From the NCBI GenBank assembly GCA_964639885.1, contig CAZXEH010000008.1, positions 1 through 64,000 on the forward strand: a DNA stretch of 64,000 bases. The letters run 5' to 3'. Below the pieces are notes generated by a model. That model saw only the letters and a program-made list of their open reading frames with translations, was not told the origin of the DNA and did no database searches. Numbering within the stretch: the stretch's first letter is position 1; the number at the start of each line of letters is the position of its first letter. This DNA is from JAGNLA01 sp964639885. GTDB lineage: Bacteria > Caldisericota > Caldisericia > JAAYUI01. A program made the position numbers and the translations under genes. Positions 17,393-27,600 of this stretch are shown one piece after another.

Positions 17393-18169
17393 ATGAGACA
17401 TCTGGCTGGGATTCTGGCGATAATGCTGATCTTTTCGGTTTCTTGCGGAGGCTCAAAGTACGCAAACATGAGTTGCGGGTTCAGTACTGATGACAATCCG
17501 AACCACGACGCACCGATGACTGTTAAGTTCAGGGGGACTGCGGAAGGTGATGTGAAATCCTGGGACTGGAGCTTCAGCGACGGAGGAAAGGCAACCGGCA
17601 TGGAGCCAGAGCACGTCTTTGAGAAGGAAGGCGAGTACAGCGCCACTCTCAAGATAACCTACATCGATGACTACAGTGTTTCAATGACGATGGTGGGCAT
17701 CACGGCCAAAAACGGTCTGCGATCGTTCCGGTCGGGTGATTTCCATGTTGATGTGCTGGATAAAGGTGAATCCTACGAGTTTTCTATTTCAGGATACACC
17801 AATGGTTGGGTCGGTATCGCTTTCCCCAAGGAACCTGAAAAGCTTACAGGAGCAAACCTTGTGATGGGCTATGTCAAAGACGGGGCACCGGATGTTGCCG
17901 ACATGCACTTCACTTCAGAAACCGATTTTGGTAGAGATGATGAAGCAGGTGGCAAAAACGACGTGACACCGGTTGACGGTTCCGAGTATTTCTCGCCAAA
18001 CAAAGCCACCGACATCACCTTTGACATCCCCAAGGCAAGCGATGACAAGTTCGACATCCCTTTGAAACCAGGGAAAATGAATGTCTGGCTGGGAATTGGC
18101 CCTGACAATGGCAAGAATTTCACCTCAAAGCCTGTCACCTCCGGCTGGCTGGAAATTGACTTGCCCTGA
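17393..18169 (+). CDS. Lipoprotein with PKD-like and DOMON-like domains
   Basis: 258 aa; CAGGAGG precedes ATG 17393. The lipobox is FSVSC (Cys at residue 18). Residues about 25-105 form a PKD-like Ig domain, with KSWDWSFSDGGKATGMEPEHVF and EGEYSATLKI. Residues about 112-258 resemble a DOMON-type ligand-binding domain: NGWVGIAF, a GANLVMGYVKDG segment and the closing WLGIGPDNGKNF. Extracellular DOMON domains are known to bind haem or sugars. The combination suggests a surface sugar- or redox-related sensor or binding protein (inference). It stands as a single gene. Confidence 0.8.
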   Translation: MRHLAGILAIMLIFSVSCGGSKYANMSCGFSTDDNPNHDAPMTVKFRGTAEGDVKSWDWSFSDGGKATGMEPEHVFEKEGEYSATLKITYIDDYSVSMTMVGITAKNGLRSFRSGDFHVDVLDKGESYEFSISGYTNGWVGIAFPKEPEKLTGANLVMGYVKDGAPDVADMHFTSETDFGRDDEAGGKNDVTPVDGSEYFSPNKATDITFDIPKASDDKFDIPLKPGKMNVWLGIGPDNGKNFTSKPVTSGWLEIDLP

Positions 18170-18226
18170 AGAAAAGATAAGATTTACGCAAGGGGTGATT
18201 CAGTGATCACAATCATGTAATCCTTA

Positions 18227-19690
18227 ATGACTGAAACGGTCGGTGCAAAACCGGTAGACAATTCATTTATGCTCGAAAGGACTTACATGATAAAATCAAC
18301 ATGGGATGAGATATCAAACCGTTTGAATTCATTTCAGTATGGCAGAAACAGGGTTGAGTGGGATCACATTTCAAAGAACAAACCGCTGGATTTTTCGGAG
18401 ATCGATGCGGCTGAACGCGCTTTCGTCAACCTTGATCTGATCGAAAGCCTTGTGTGCGACAGCAGAATCGCCAGGCTTTCGAGACTCAAGCTGATTCTCA
18501 AGTACATCGACCTAGACCCGGATATATGCAGGTTGAATGATGCTCTTCTTTCTATCGTCGAGGACAATCGTGAATTGATTGTCACAATGAACAATGCCGA
18601 AAGCAAGGACGAGATTGACCGGGTGCGTCGAGTTAACGCTGAATTGAGCAAACAGAGTTCAACAACTCTGAATCATTTGATAAGCCAGCGGAACAGACTT
18701 GCCAGGACATTCGGCTACCCGGATTTTGTTGAGCTTGCCTACGAGTATTTTGAAATCGACTGCCAAAAAATGATTGCCTACGTTACCGGTCTATGCAAAA
18801 GCGAGACCGGGAAGCTTGAAGACTACAAGGCAATCATCAAATCCTGGACAGGCGCAGACGACCACTGGATCGGTCGGATTGACCTTGAAAAACACCTGTC
18901 AGAAAAGTTCTGTGGTTTTGACATGGTCGAACCTTTGAGAAGACTGATAGATTCGTGGGAGTTGGGCGGTGTTTTTGACAGAATCAGAATCGTCATCGCA
19001 AATACTGGCGAACTCTACACAAGGTGTATCCCTCTGTCAATTCCTGATGATATTATAGTTTTTGTCGATACGCTCAATGCTTTACGAGACTGCGATAGCA
19101 TTTTTCACGAATTTGGACACGGAGTTCATTTTGCAGTGATGCAAAATTCGGGGTTTGTTCAGATCAATGAGCCATTGATGATGGAGATTCCATCTGTTTT
19201 CTTCAACTACATCGAACGTGGGGCTGATTGGGCAAATCTTGTTTCCCCAAAAGCCTCCGATGAAGAGAGAAAAATATTGCAATATAGCAGGTTAGTCAAC
19301 AACCCAGGCATGATTGTCGGTCAGTGTTTCGATTCACTCTTTGAGATCGAGTGCTACAAAAAAGAAGAGCAGTCACTGGATGTAATCTACAGGAATCTAT
19401 ACAGCCGCCTTTTCGGGAAAGACACTAACAACAGTGCCAACTTCCAGGGAATTGATTTCTCATGGCCGTTTTATCAGCAATCCTACCTCCTCGGTTTCGG
19501 ATTTTCAAAGCTGTTATATGAAAATTTCATGGAGCGTTTTGGGACTGTTTTCAATGAGAGGGTCGGAAAAATGTTCACCGATACACTCCTTGTTCCCGGA
19601 AATTCAGTTATATTCACCGACAGGATGCAGAGCTTGATTGACAAACTTGGGATTAAGGACATTCCTACCTGGATGTCATCGATCCTTTGA
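18227..19690 (+). CDS. M3 family (oligoendopeptidase-like) metallopeptidase
   Basis: 487 aa, cytosolic. The zinc motif HEFGH is at residues 294-298, in the context FHEFGHGVHFAVMQ. A downstream glutamate follows in MMEIPSVFFNYIE, as in M3 peptidases, and the typical C-terminal helices (FYQQSYLLGFGFSKLLYENF) are present. It is shorter than the common 560-600 aa oligoendopeptidase F, the N-terminal domain being reduced. Expected role is hydrolysis of short peptides. No ribosome site is evident; TGTAAT ends 5 nt before ATG 18227, which may be another leaderless start, although the -35 is poor. Confidence 0.87.
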   Translation: MTETVGAKPVDNSFMLERTYMIKSTWDEISNRLNSFQYGRNRVEWDHISKNKPLDFSEIDAAERAFVNLDLIESLVCDSRIARLSRLKLILKYIDLDPDICRLNDALLSIVEDNRELIVTMNNAESKDEIDRVRRVNAELSKQSSTTLNHLISQRNRLARTFGYPDFVELAYEYFEIDCQKMIAYVTGLCKSETGKLEDYKAIIKSWTGADDHWIGRIDLEKHLSEKFCGFDMVEPLRRLIDSWELGGVFDRIRIVIANTGELYTRCIPLSIPDDIIVFVDTLNALRDCDSIFHEFGHGVHFAVMQNSGFVQINEPLMMEIPSVFFNYIERGADWANLVSPKASDEERKILQYSRLVNNPGMIVGQCFDSLFEIECYKKEEQSLDVIYRNLYSRLFGKDTNNSANFQGIDFSWPFYQQSYLLGFGFSKLLYENFMERFGTVFNERVGKMFTDTLLVPGNSVIFTDRMQSLIDKLGIKDIPTWMSSIL

Positions 19691-19757
19691 ACCCGCCGAA
19701 GGTTTGCCAAATATTTGGAACAAATATAAAATAGGCATATCAGCTCTCGGAGGTGCC

Positions 19758-22700
19758 ATGCGCAAGCTGTGTCTGTTTGCCGTGTTTCTCATCATGTCTG
19801 TTTACATCCAGCCCGGGGTGGCTTTTACCCCCGCAAGGCTTGATGTCATGAAAATCGTCGCGCCTTCAGCCGAAGGCGACTGCACTCTCAGGCTCAGCTT
19901 CCAGATCGGAAAAACGTACTATTGGAAAAACGGTTCCATCAGAGGAGTTGCACCTGACAATTCGCCACCGATGGGGACAGCGCCTGAAATAAAAAACAAC
20001 AGGACATTCCTGATTGTCAGATACATCACTGCCGAAGTCGGGGCAAAGCTCGAGTACTGGAAGAAAAACACAGCCCAGAATCCGGCAAAGCAGGATCAGG
20101 TCAGGATCACAACAAAAGAAGGCAAGGTCATTGACCTTTGGATGGGGAATCCTTCGGCAAAGGTCAATGGCGTTTCAACCATGATTGACCCGACCGATTC
20201 AACAGGCAAGGTTGCACCGTACATAAAAGGCTCAGGCTACACCATGCTTCCGCTCAGGTTTGTGGGCGACAACCTTGGAGCCGAAGTCAGATGGATCACG
20301 GCTTCGTCAACGGCAGAGCTGATCTTCACCGACCAGGAATGCGTAAAGAAGTGCTGTAGCTACGAGATCAAGCCTGCTTCAGAGCTTCTGATGTGCCCGG
20401 GTGAGTTCAGGCTGGCTGACCTGTCTTTGAAAAACCTCTGTACAGGCAAGAAAGTCACGTTCAACCTCACGCCAAAATCTGGCGTACTCAGCGTTGATCC
20501 GGCCACGGTCACGGTTGACCCTGAGGCTTCTGTGAAAATAAAAGCTGGTTTGGCTATGCCCGACAGAATATCGGATTTTGCAACATTTGAAATCGGCGTA
20601 TCAACAGACTGCGGTTTGGTTGAGGATGCTTCGATAAAAGCCCTGTTTTCCACGAACGGTTGTCAGGCTGCATGTCAGTGGATTTGTGGCTGCATTACAA
20701 AAATTGAGGCAGACGGTGACAAAACAACGGTCACTTTTGACGAAGAGTGCGATGGTTTAAGTCAATCTGCATTCACTGCTCCTACGAAACTTAAAGACCT
20801 GCTCCTGGGTTTGAGTTTTGCTGACTATCTGGCTCAAAACGGCAACGGAGCGTGCGCTGATCTGTGCGTGGCTGAAGATGGCGTCATTTCTGCATGGAAA
20901 GCAAGGCCTAACCGCAAGGTCTGTTGTCAAGAGCGCATCCTTCTGACCATCGAGCTGGTGGATTGTGAAAAGGAAATCGCTGTTGGTGTCGATCCAAACG
21001 GCATCCGCTGGGTTCTTGACCTGGCTGGCAAGCAAATCTGTGCAACACTTTCAGCCGGTCAATGCTATGATGTTGGCGGAAACGAAGTAATGCCGGTTGG
21101 CACAGGTGTTGTGACCTCCAAGCTGCTTAAAGTCGACATGGCTACAGCCGTTGCCTGCACAGGCAAAACGGTTTGCGGAACAATCGAGGCCAAAAACTGC
21201 AAGACCGACCCGCCTCTGCTGATGATCAAAACACCGGATGGGCAGTCGGTTGATTTGGCAGTGGTTGACGCCAGAATCCGGTCAATTGACGGGAAAACCA
21301 TCGAATGCTCTGAGCTTGAGGATGGAACCTGCATCATGGCTTCCGGTTACGAAAAAGACGGCTCATTCATGGCTCTCCAGGTTGAACAGATGCCGTGCCA
21401 GTGTGACAAAGACCTTGAGGCGGTTGATTGTCGGATCGCCTCGGTTTCCAGAAATCCTGACGGCGAGTTGATGGTGAGTGCCAAAAAAGACTGCAACGGT
21501 GACCCAATAACGCTTACTTCACCTTCAACGCTTGGCGATGATTTTGGAAGATTCAAAAATCTCCAAACTTTCTCATGGGTTGGCTCTTATGCAACCTTGT
21601 TGATCAACAACGGGCGAGTGATCAGGTGGATTGCCAGAAAAGGATGTGTGGACTGCACTCCTTCCGAGCTTGTGACGGTCGTATCCTCGGCTGACCTTGG
21701 ACAGAAAGGTTTCCTTTACGTCTGCAGGAATTCTGATGGCAGGCTTGTGGCCTTGAGGGCTGCAACCGATCCTGAGTCAGAAAAAATCAAGCTCTCAGCC
21801 TATAAAGGAACGGCAAAGCTCGATTTGGACGCACTTGGGATGATAAAAGGCTGGAGAAGCATTGAAGGCTCCTGTTGTTCTGCACCAGATGAAACGATTG
21901 TGCCGACAAAGCCAGCCATCATCGTCAGCAGTCAATCGGTTGAGGTTAAAACAGACGTAAAATCCTATGCTTCATCGCTTGTCTCATTCAAGGACGCCGA
22001 CACAAAATATGGCGAAAAGATAGGTCTGGCCCCTTATCCGTGGGAGAATCTGAAATTGTACGGTGCAAAGTGGATTTCAGCTCCGGTTGGCATGAAGGCC
22101 GGTGAAGTGACCTTTTCGGCTGATTTCTGCCTGCCTGTCTGTTCACAGGTGAGTCTTGAGATGCTTGCAGCTTCGAAAACAGCGATATTCCTCGATGATC
22201 TGAAGCCCTCAAGCCAGCTTGGTCTTGCCAAGGGCATTGCCCATCCAGCCTCGATTTCGGCAAGAATTCCTGCTGGTAAGCACAACCTCATCTTTGTTTC
22301 AGCCAACGAACCATCTGCCGGACTGATTTTTGCGATGACCGGTACCGAGTCGCAGGAGTGCAAGACTTGTTCATGTCAGGTTTCGATGCTCACCGATCCT
22401 TCCAGAATGGCAGTTTGTCCAAACCAAAGGCGGACTTACGTTGCAAAAATCACAAACTTTGGCGATACCCAGTCAATGTTCAAAATCACACCGAACACTG
22501 CCGGAATAGCTGTAAATCCGTCTGTCCTAACCATTGTAAACTCAAGCGATGACATTTTTGAAGTCACACTGCAGATGCCTCCAAAATCTGCCGATGAAGC
22601 GTTTGCAGTATTTTCTTGCAAAATAGAGCCTGCATGCGGTGAACCTTTTGACTGGGAGTTCTCAGTGCCATACACCGATTGCGTCGATTGTGCGCTTTCA

Positions 22701-24296
22701 TCGGATTCGACGTTGATACGCCTGCCAAAGATGTGCGACGGCGAGAAGGCAAAAGTCGAGCTGAAAATTGCAAACACTTGCTCTGTTGGACAGTACTTTA
22801 AAGTGACGTCGGAAGATGCTGAACTAGTGGCTCCCCGTGGCGATGTTTCCGTGGATGCAAACGCCAGCGCTTCTATCATGCTCGATTTCACCATGCCTAA
22901 GCGTGGCTCATCCAATTTCTTTGCCGGCAGCTTCAAGATAACGCCTGTAAACGGCAGCGTTGTTTGCTATGATGTGCTGGCTCCCTACAAGGAAGATTGC
23001 TGCTGTGATTTTGAAATCAAGCTCCAGACAAACTTCATAGCAGAACAGACGATGAATCCGGGTGACACCTTCACTTACGACTACCTGATAAAAAACACCT
23101 GCAAAAGCAAACGCATGAACTTTGCAGCATCGATGGGTTCAAACATCCTCAAGATTTCACCTGAAACATTCCAGCTCGATCCCGGCACGAACCAGCCGGT
23201 ACAGGTTAGCGTGCAGATGCCTCAAAAAACTGCCGACTACGCCGATTTCAGTTTTGCAGTCAAAAGCGACTGTGGCAAGCAGATCAACACGGCGTTCAGG
23301 GTAAAATACACACCCATACAGGTTTGCTGCGATTACAATGTTGGAATTTTGAGCGATTTGCCGCAACCGTTCATGATGATTCCGGGGCAAAGGCAAACAC
23401 TGCTCATGGGCATAGAAAATAAGTGTACAAACATCACATTGACGGCATCAATTGCAGGTGTAGAGAATGTAATCACGATCGAACCTTCAAAGCTGACCAT
23501 TGATCCTGGACAAACGACCAGATTCGAGATGTCAGTGCTCATGCCAACCTGCAACGATGGAGACGTGATCAATTTTGTTTTCAGGGTTACCGTCGACGGT
23601 TGCAACATGAAGGAGTACAAAATTCCGGTTGTGTGCGGTGAACCGCTTGGCAACTGCTGTGATATCGATGTAACCGACATTTATGGACAGCTTGGGAAGA
23701 TGGCTTTATGTCCAGGCGACACAGGCGATGCCACATTGCTTTTGACCAACAAGTGCACCGACAGGTCGATTTCTGGTGGTACAATAAAAGGCGATGGCGC
23801 AGTCGCGGTTAATCCGCAGAGTTTCAACCTTGAGCCGGGCGGGTCGATAAAAATTAACATCAGGGTTTATATGCCACAAAACGCACAACCAGGTGAAGTT
23901 GTTTTTTACATCTACATCAATATTCCAGGCTGTTCACCGATGCGGGTCAGGTTCGTTGTTGTTTGCAGTAAATGCAGCACAACCTGCTGCAATTTCACTT
24001 TTTCACAGGTTTCCGAGTTTCCGGACTGTGTTACACCAGGTCAGGCGTTCAAGCTGACGCTTCAGATATGTAACAACTGCGAAAACACTATCGATTTTCT
24101 GGTTGAAGGAACCGACATCCAGTCAGGAACGATAAGTGTTCCTGCGGGACAATGCGCCGAATTCACCGTCAGGTTCTATATCCGTGAGTGCAAAGGCTCG
24201 TACCAGTGGCAGATAAAGGCAAAGATCATTAAACCGCAGGAATGCAATGGCGCCTACAAGATTTTGAAAGGTCAGGCAAGGTGCTGTAACGGGTGA
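19758..24296 (+). CDS. Giant cysteine-rich secreted protein, N-terminal stalk domain plus CC modules (copy A)
   Basis: About 1,512 aa from ATG 19758 (CGGAGGTG just upstream; signal peptide LCLFAVFLIMSVYIQPGVAF). Residues ~44-197 form a copper-amine-oxidase-like stalk domain (YWKNG, IDPTD, SGYTMLPLRFVGDNLGAEVRW). Then comes a CC module (KCCSYEIKPASELLMCPGEF) and a Cys-rich block from ~305 with QWICGC, followed by OB- or beta-like units. Toward the C-terminus six more modules start with CC or a single Cys: SCQVSML, DCALSSD, CCDFEIK, CCDYNVG, CCDIDVT and CCNFTFS. Each has a PGD/PGQ turn, an N-x-C and a VDP/LDPG strand typical of an Ig-like fold. No sortase motif or C-terminal helix. It precedes its paralog on the same strand. 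Likely a disulfide-stabilised surface or extracellular fibre protein (inference). Confidence 0.85.
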   Translation: MRKLCLFAVFLIMSVYIQPGVAFTPARLDVMKIVAPSAEGDCTLRLSFQIGKTYYWKNGSIRGVAPDNSPPMGTAPEIKNNRTFLIVRYITAEVGAKLEYWKKNTAQNPAKQDQVRITTKEGKVIDLWMGNPSAKVNGVSTMIDPTDSTGKVAPYIKGSGYTMLPLRFVGDNLGAEVRWITASSTAELIFTDQECVKKCCSYEIKPASELLMCPGEFRLADLSLKNLCTGKKVTFNLTPKSGVLSVDPATVTVDPEASVKIKAGLAMPDRISDFATFEIGVSTDCGLVEDASIKALFSTNGCQAACQWICGCITKIEADGDKTTVTFDEECDGLSQSAFTAPTKLKDLLLGLSFADYLAQNGNGACADLCVAEDGVISAWKARPNRKVCCQERILLTIELVDCEKEIAVGVDPNGIRWVLDLAGKQICATLSAGQCYDVGGNEVMPVGTGVVTSKLLKVDMATAVACTGKTVCGTIEAKNCKTDPPLLMIKTPDGQSVDLAVVDARIRSIDGKTIECSELEDGTCIMASGYEKDGSFMALQVEQMPCQCDKDLEAVDCRIASVSRNPDGELMVSAKKDCNGDPITLTSPSTLGDDFGRFKNLQTFSWVGSYATLLINNGRVIRWIARKGCVDCTPSELVTVVSSADLGQKGFLYVCRNSDGRLVALRAATDPESEKIKLSAYKGTAKLDLDALGMIKGWRSIEGSCCSAPDETIVPTKPAIIVSSQSVEVKTDVKSYASSLVSFKDADTKYGEKIGLAPYPWENLKLYGAKWISAPVGMKAGEVTFSADFCLPVCSQVSLEMLAASKTAIFLDDLKPSSQLGLAKGIAHPASISARIPAGKHNLIFVSANEPSAGLIFAMTGTESQECKTCSCQVSMLTDPSRMAVCPNQRRTYVAKITNFGDTQSMFKITPNTAGIAVNPSVLTIVNSSDDIFEVTLQMPPKSADEAFAVFSCKIEPACGEPFDWEFSVPYTDCVDCALSSDSTLIRLPKMCDGEKAKVELKIANTCSVGQYFKVTSEDAELVAPRGDVSVDANASASIMLDFTMPKRGSSNFFAGSFKITPVNGSVVCYDVLAPYKEDCCCDFEIKLQTNFIAEQTMNPGDTFTYDYLIKNTCKSKRMNFAASMGSNILKISPETFQLDPGTNQPVQVSVQMPQKTADYADFSFAVKSDCGKQINTAFRVKYTPIQVCCDYNVGILSDLPQPFMMIPGQRQTLLMGIENKCTNITLTASIAGVENVITIEPSKLTIDPGQTTRFEMSVLMPTCNDGDVINFVFRVTVDGCNMKEYKIPVVCGEPLGNCCDIDVTDIYGQLGKMALCPGDTGDATLLLTNKCTDRSISGGTIKGDGAVAVNPQSFNLEPGGSIKINIRVYMPQNAQPGEVVFYIYINIPGCSPMRVRFVVVCSKCSTTCCNFTFSQVSEFPDCVTPGQAFKLTLQICNNCENTIDFLVEGTDIQSGTISVPAGQCAEFTVRFYIRECKGSYQWQIKAKIIKPQECNGAYKILKGQARCCNG

Positions 24297-24658
24297 TCAG
24301 TTTCGGGAAAAATCCGGCGATATAAACAAACTGTAAACGTTTCTTAGCTTTGGTTATGTACTATGCTGATATGACCAATATTTGAACCGGATTATTATTT
24401 CTATATTAGTTTGATTTATCGATTATTATCTATCGATAAGAATTATCATTAGGACACGACAATTTTAATATCGGAAAAGAGTGAAATCAAATTAATGATT
24501 GTTGTTTATTCCTATTAGTTTTGGCCGATGAATCGTGACGCACAAGTCAAATATTGGAATCTACTCAGTTTTTTGTTGTGACTTAACGCGGGCTGAGAAG
24601 CAATAGATTTTGCAAAAAACTGTTAAAAGTGCTAGGATTTCTGCTGGAGGTGTTTGTT
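24297..24658 (+). other. AT-rich spacer between the two giant genes
   Basis: About 360 bp with no gene. The left two thirds are AT rich with runs such as TATCGATTATTATCTATCGATAA near 24417-24440, a short palindromic stretch. The right end holds the promoter candidate at 24610-24638 and the ribosome site CTGGAGG (24644-24650). No terminator with a T-run was found after 24296. Confidence 0.5.
24610..24638 (+). promoter_or_regulatory. Promoter candidate for giant protein copy B
   Basis: TTGCAA (24610-24615), a 17-bp spacer and TAGGAT (24633-24638). The -35 variant TTGCAA recurs at 31979, 44574 and 46700. The predicted start of transcription would fall at the ribosome site, leaving a leader of only about 14 nt. 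Confidence 0.4.
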
Positions 24659-27600
24659 ATGAAAAAAGTGTTTATGAACCTGCTGCTTGTGGCGGTCATT
24701 GCAACCTCGCTGCTTCCGGTTGTAAAACCCGCACAGGCCGTCCCCGCAACAATCAAACTGACCGCAACGCCAGGATGCGGTTTTGTCCTTCTCAAGTGGG
24801 AGGATACCGATCAGGCGTACCAATACGAACCAAGAATGGTTCTTCCGGATGGAACCACTTACCCGCTTGAGGATTTTCCTCTTGTGGGGAAAACCGAATA
24901 CAAACACGAAGGGTTGGAGTCAGGCAAGGAATATTGCTATGTGGTCTTCAGTTATGACAAGTCATCCAACAAGCTCACCGAGAGCAACAAAGCCTGCGCC
25001 ACTCCAAAATGCGAGCAGGAGTGCGTCTGGAAATGCGGCTGTCTGAAAGAGCTTGTTCCAACGGCTGCAAACGTCGTCTCATTTGTCGAAGGATGTAAAA
25101 CAGATGGAACCCCTGTTTACCTAAACTTCTCACCGACTCTTGTGGATGTGGTTCACGGCTGGACAATCGAGCAATACCTGAAAATCTGCAAGGAGAAGGG
25201 TATCACTGCATGTGTTTCTGTGTGCGTCGGGCCAAACAACAACATTGTCAGTTGGAAGGCTGACGTTGAAGGCAACGACTGCTGCAAGCCACAACCGCCT
25301 GTAACCGTCAACGAGTGCATCTGCATCAAGATCACTGAAGTCACATGCACCCAGAATTTTGTAAAAGGCACAGATGCCCAGGGAAACCCGTGGTGCCTTG
25401 AAAATGTCAGCCCAAACCTCTGCGGCACACTCAAAATCGGACAGTGCTACAAGGTTTGCGGTGAAATCCTGATTCCGGGGCCAACAGAAAAGTGGTCATG
25501 CAAGAGGATGAAGGTTTCGACGATCACAGAAGTTCCATGCGAGTGCAAGTGTCTGTGCGTCAAGATAACAAAAATCGACTGCCAGACTGCTGCCACCAAC
25601 GTTCCATGGCCTGTTTTCTACGGAACTGACGAAAACGGCAACTCTGTCATGGGAGTGATCCAGGATCCAACAATTCTTGATCTTAACGGCAACGTCATCA
25701 AGTGTGGCGACATAAAGCCCGACACCTGCTGGCAGCTTTGCGGATTCTGGAGGGAAGTGCCGGGTGCTGCACCTGCATTTGTCTGCCTTCAGGCTCAACA
25801 GGTCGACTGCTCGACATGCAAACCGACACCGTCAGACTGCTGCAAGTTTGAGATAAAGCCAAAGGTAGCCCTTCCGGAATGCTTCAAGCCGGGTGGACAG
25901 TACTCGCTTTACTTCGAGCTGACCAATGGCTGTGACAAGACATATACGGCTGATCTTGTACTGAACAACACCACTCCCGGACTTTCAGCAACAATTACAC
26001 CGGCAAATCTGTCGCTTCCGCCTGGGTCAACAGGTTTCAATGTCCTGCTTTCGATCCCGACGACTTGCGAAAAAATCGAGCTTGTAATTCAGGCTTACAT
26101 CAAGGACACCCACTGCCCGCCTGTTGAGTTGAAGATTTCCATTCCATGCTGCGGCGGCACCCAGACCTGCTGCAAGTATGAGATTAAGCCAAAAACACAG
26201 ATACCAGACTGCATCAAGCCAGGCGTCCCGTTTGTCATGTACTATGACATCATCAACTATTGTCCGGACATTCAGGACTTCAACTTCGCCTACAACATCG
26301 TTTCCGGTGGAGTTTCGCCACTTGTCAACCCGATGGTTCTCACCGTTCCCGGCGCAACAACAAACGCTGCAGGAACAATAACGCCAGGCACTGCCTCGTT
26401 CTCGGTCACATTCAACCCACCGACAAACTGCAACGGCGAGATCAATGTTGTCCTGCTCGTGATTCCGAAGAACTCAACCTGCCCGAAGCGTGAAATCCCG
26501 ATCAAGCTCAAATGCTGCCCGACAAATGAACCCTGCTGCAAATTCGAGGTAAAGAGACTCACACAGCTCCCCGAGTGCATGAAGCCAGGCGAGCAGATAA
26601 AGGTTGTCTGGAGGCTGTTCAATCTGTGTGATTCATGCGAACCGATTCCATACATAGCAAATGTTGGACAGTTTGGTGTTATCGATACTTCACAGACTAC
26701 AGGCGAGATCCCGTGCGAAGATGTTAACTACATAGACATAACTGTGGTTTACACCATGCCAAAAGATTGCACAGGAGTGATTTTCTCACTGTGGCTCACA
26801 GTGTGCAACAAGCGCTATCCTTATGAAATCAAGATGCCGTGCTGCGAAACCACATGCTGCAAGTTTGATATCAAGAAGATGTCTGATATTCCAACCTGCC
26901 TGAAAGCCGGTGAAAAAGCCACAATCAGATACAGGCTTGTAAACACATGCAACCCGTGTGCACCGATTCCGTTCACGATTGTTCCGGGAACAGGCGTGAC
27001 AGTCAACGTTCCATCAACGAAATCAGGAACAATTCCATGCGGCACAAACAATTTTGCTGACATCAGCGTCACTTTCACCATGCCAAATCCATGCAAGGAA
27101 ACAACCTTCGTGTTTTATATCTCGGCATGCGGAAAGAGAACGCCTGTTGAAGTCAAGATTCCATGCTGCGGAACAAGCACCGTTTGCTGCAACTATGAAG
27201 TCAAGCAGCTGACAAAGTTCCCGGATTGCGTAACACCCGGAAAGACCTACTCGATCAAGTATGAAATCGACAACAAATGCACGAAACCGATGTACTTCAT
27301 CGCAAGCGCACAGGGCAACGTAACAGTAACCGTTGATCCGGTTCATTCAATCACAGTTCCGGCTGCAACAACGGCTGGCCCAGGCAAGGCAACCTTCACG
27401 CTCAATTTCACAGTGAAAGAGTGCAAGGATTATGCAACTATCACACTCATAATCGCACCGATGGGTGTCGATTGCCCGAAGAAGACCATATCAATCAGAA
27501 TCCCGTGCTGCACAACCGTACTTTGCTGCGATTATTCACTCAAGCTCCTCTCACCGCTTCCAGAGTGTGTGAAGCCGGGTCAGAAGTATGATCTGAAGGT

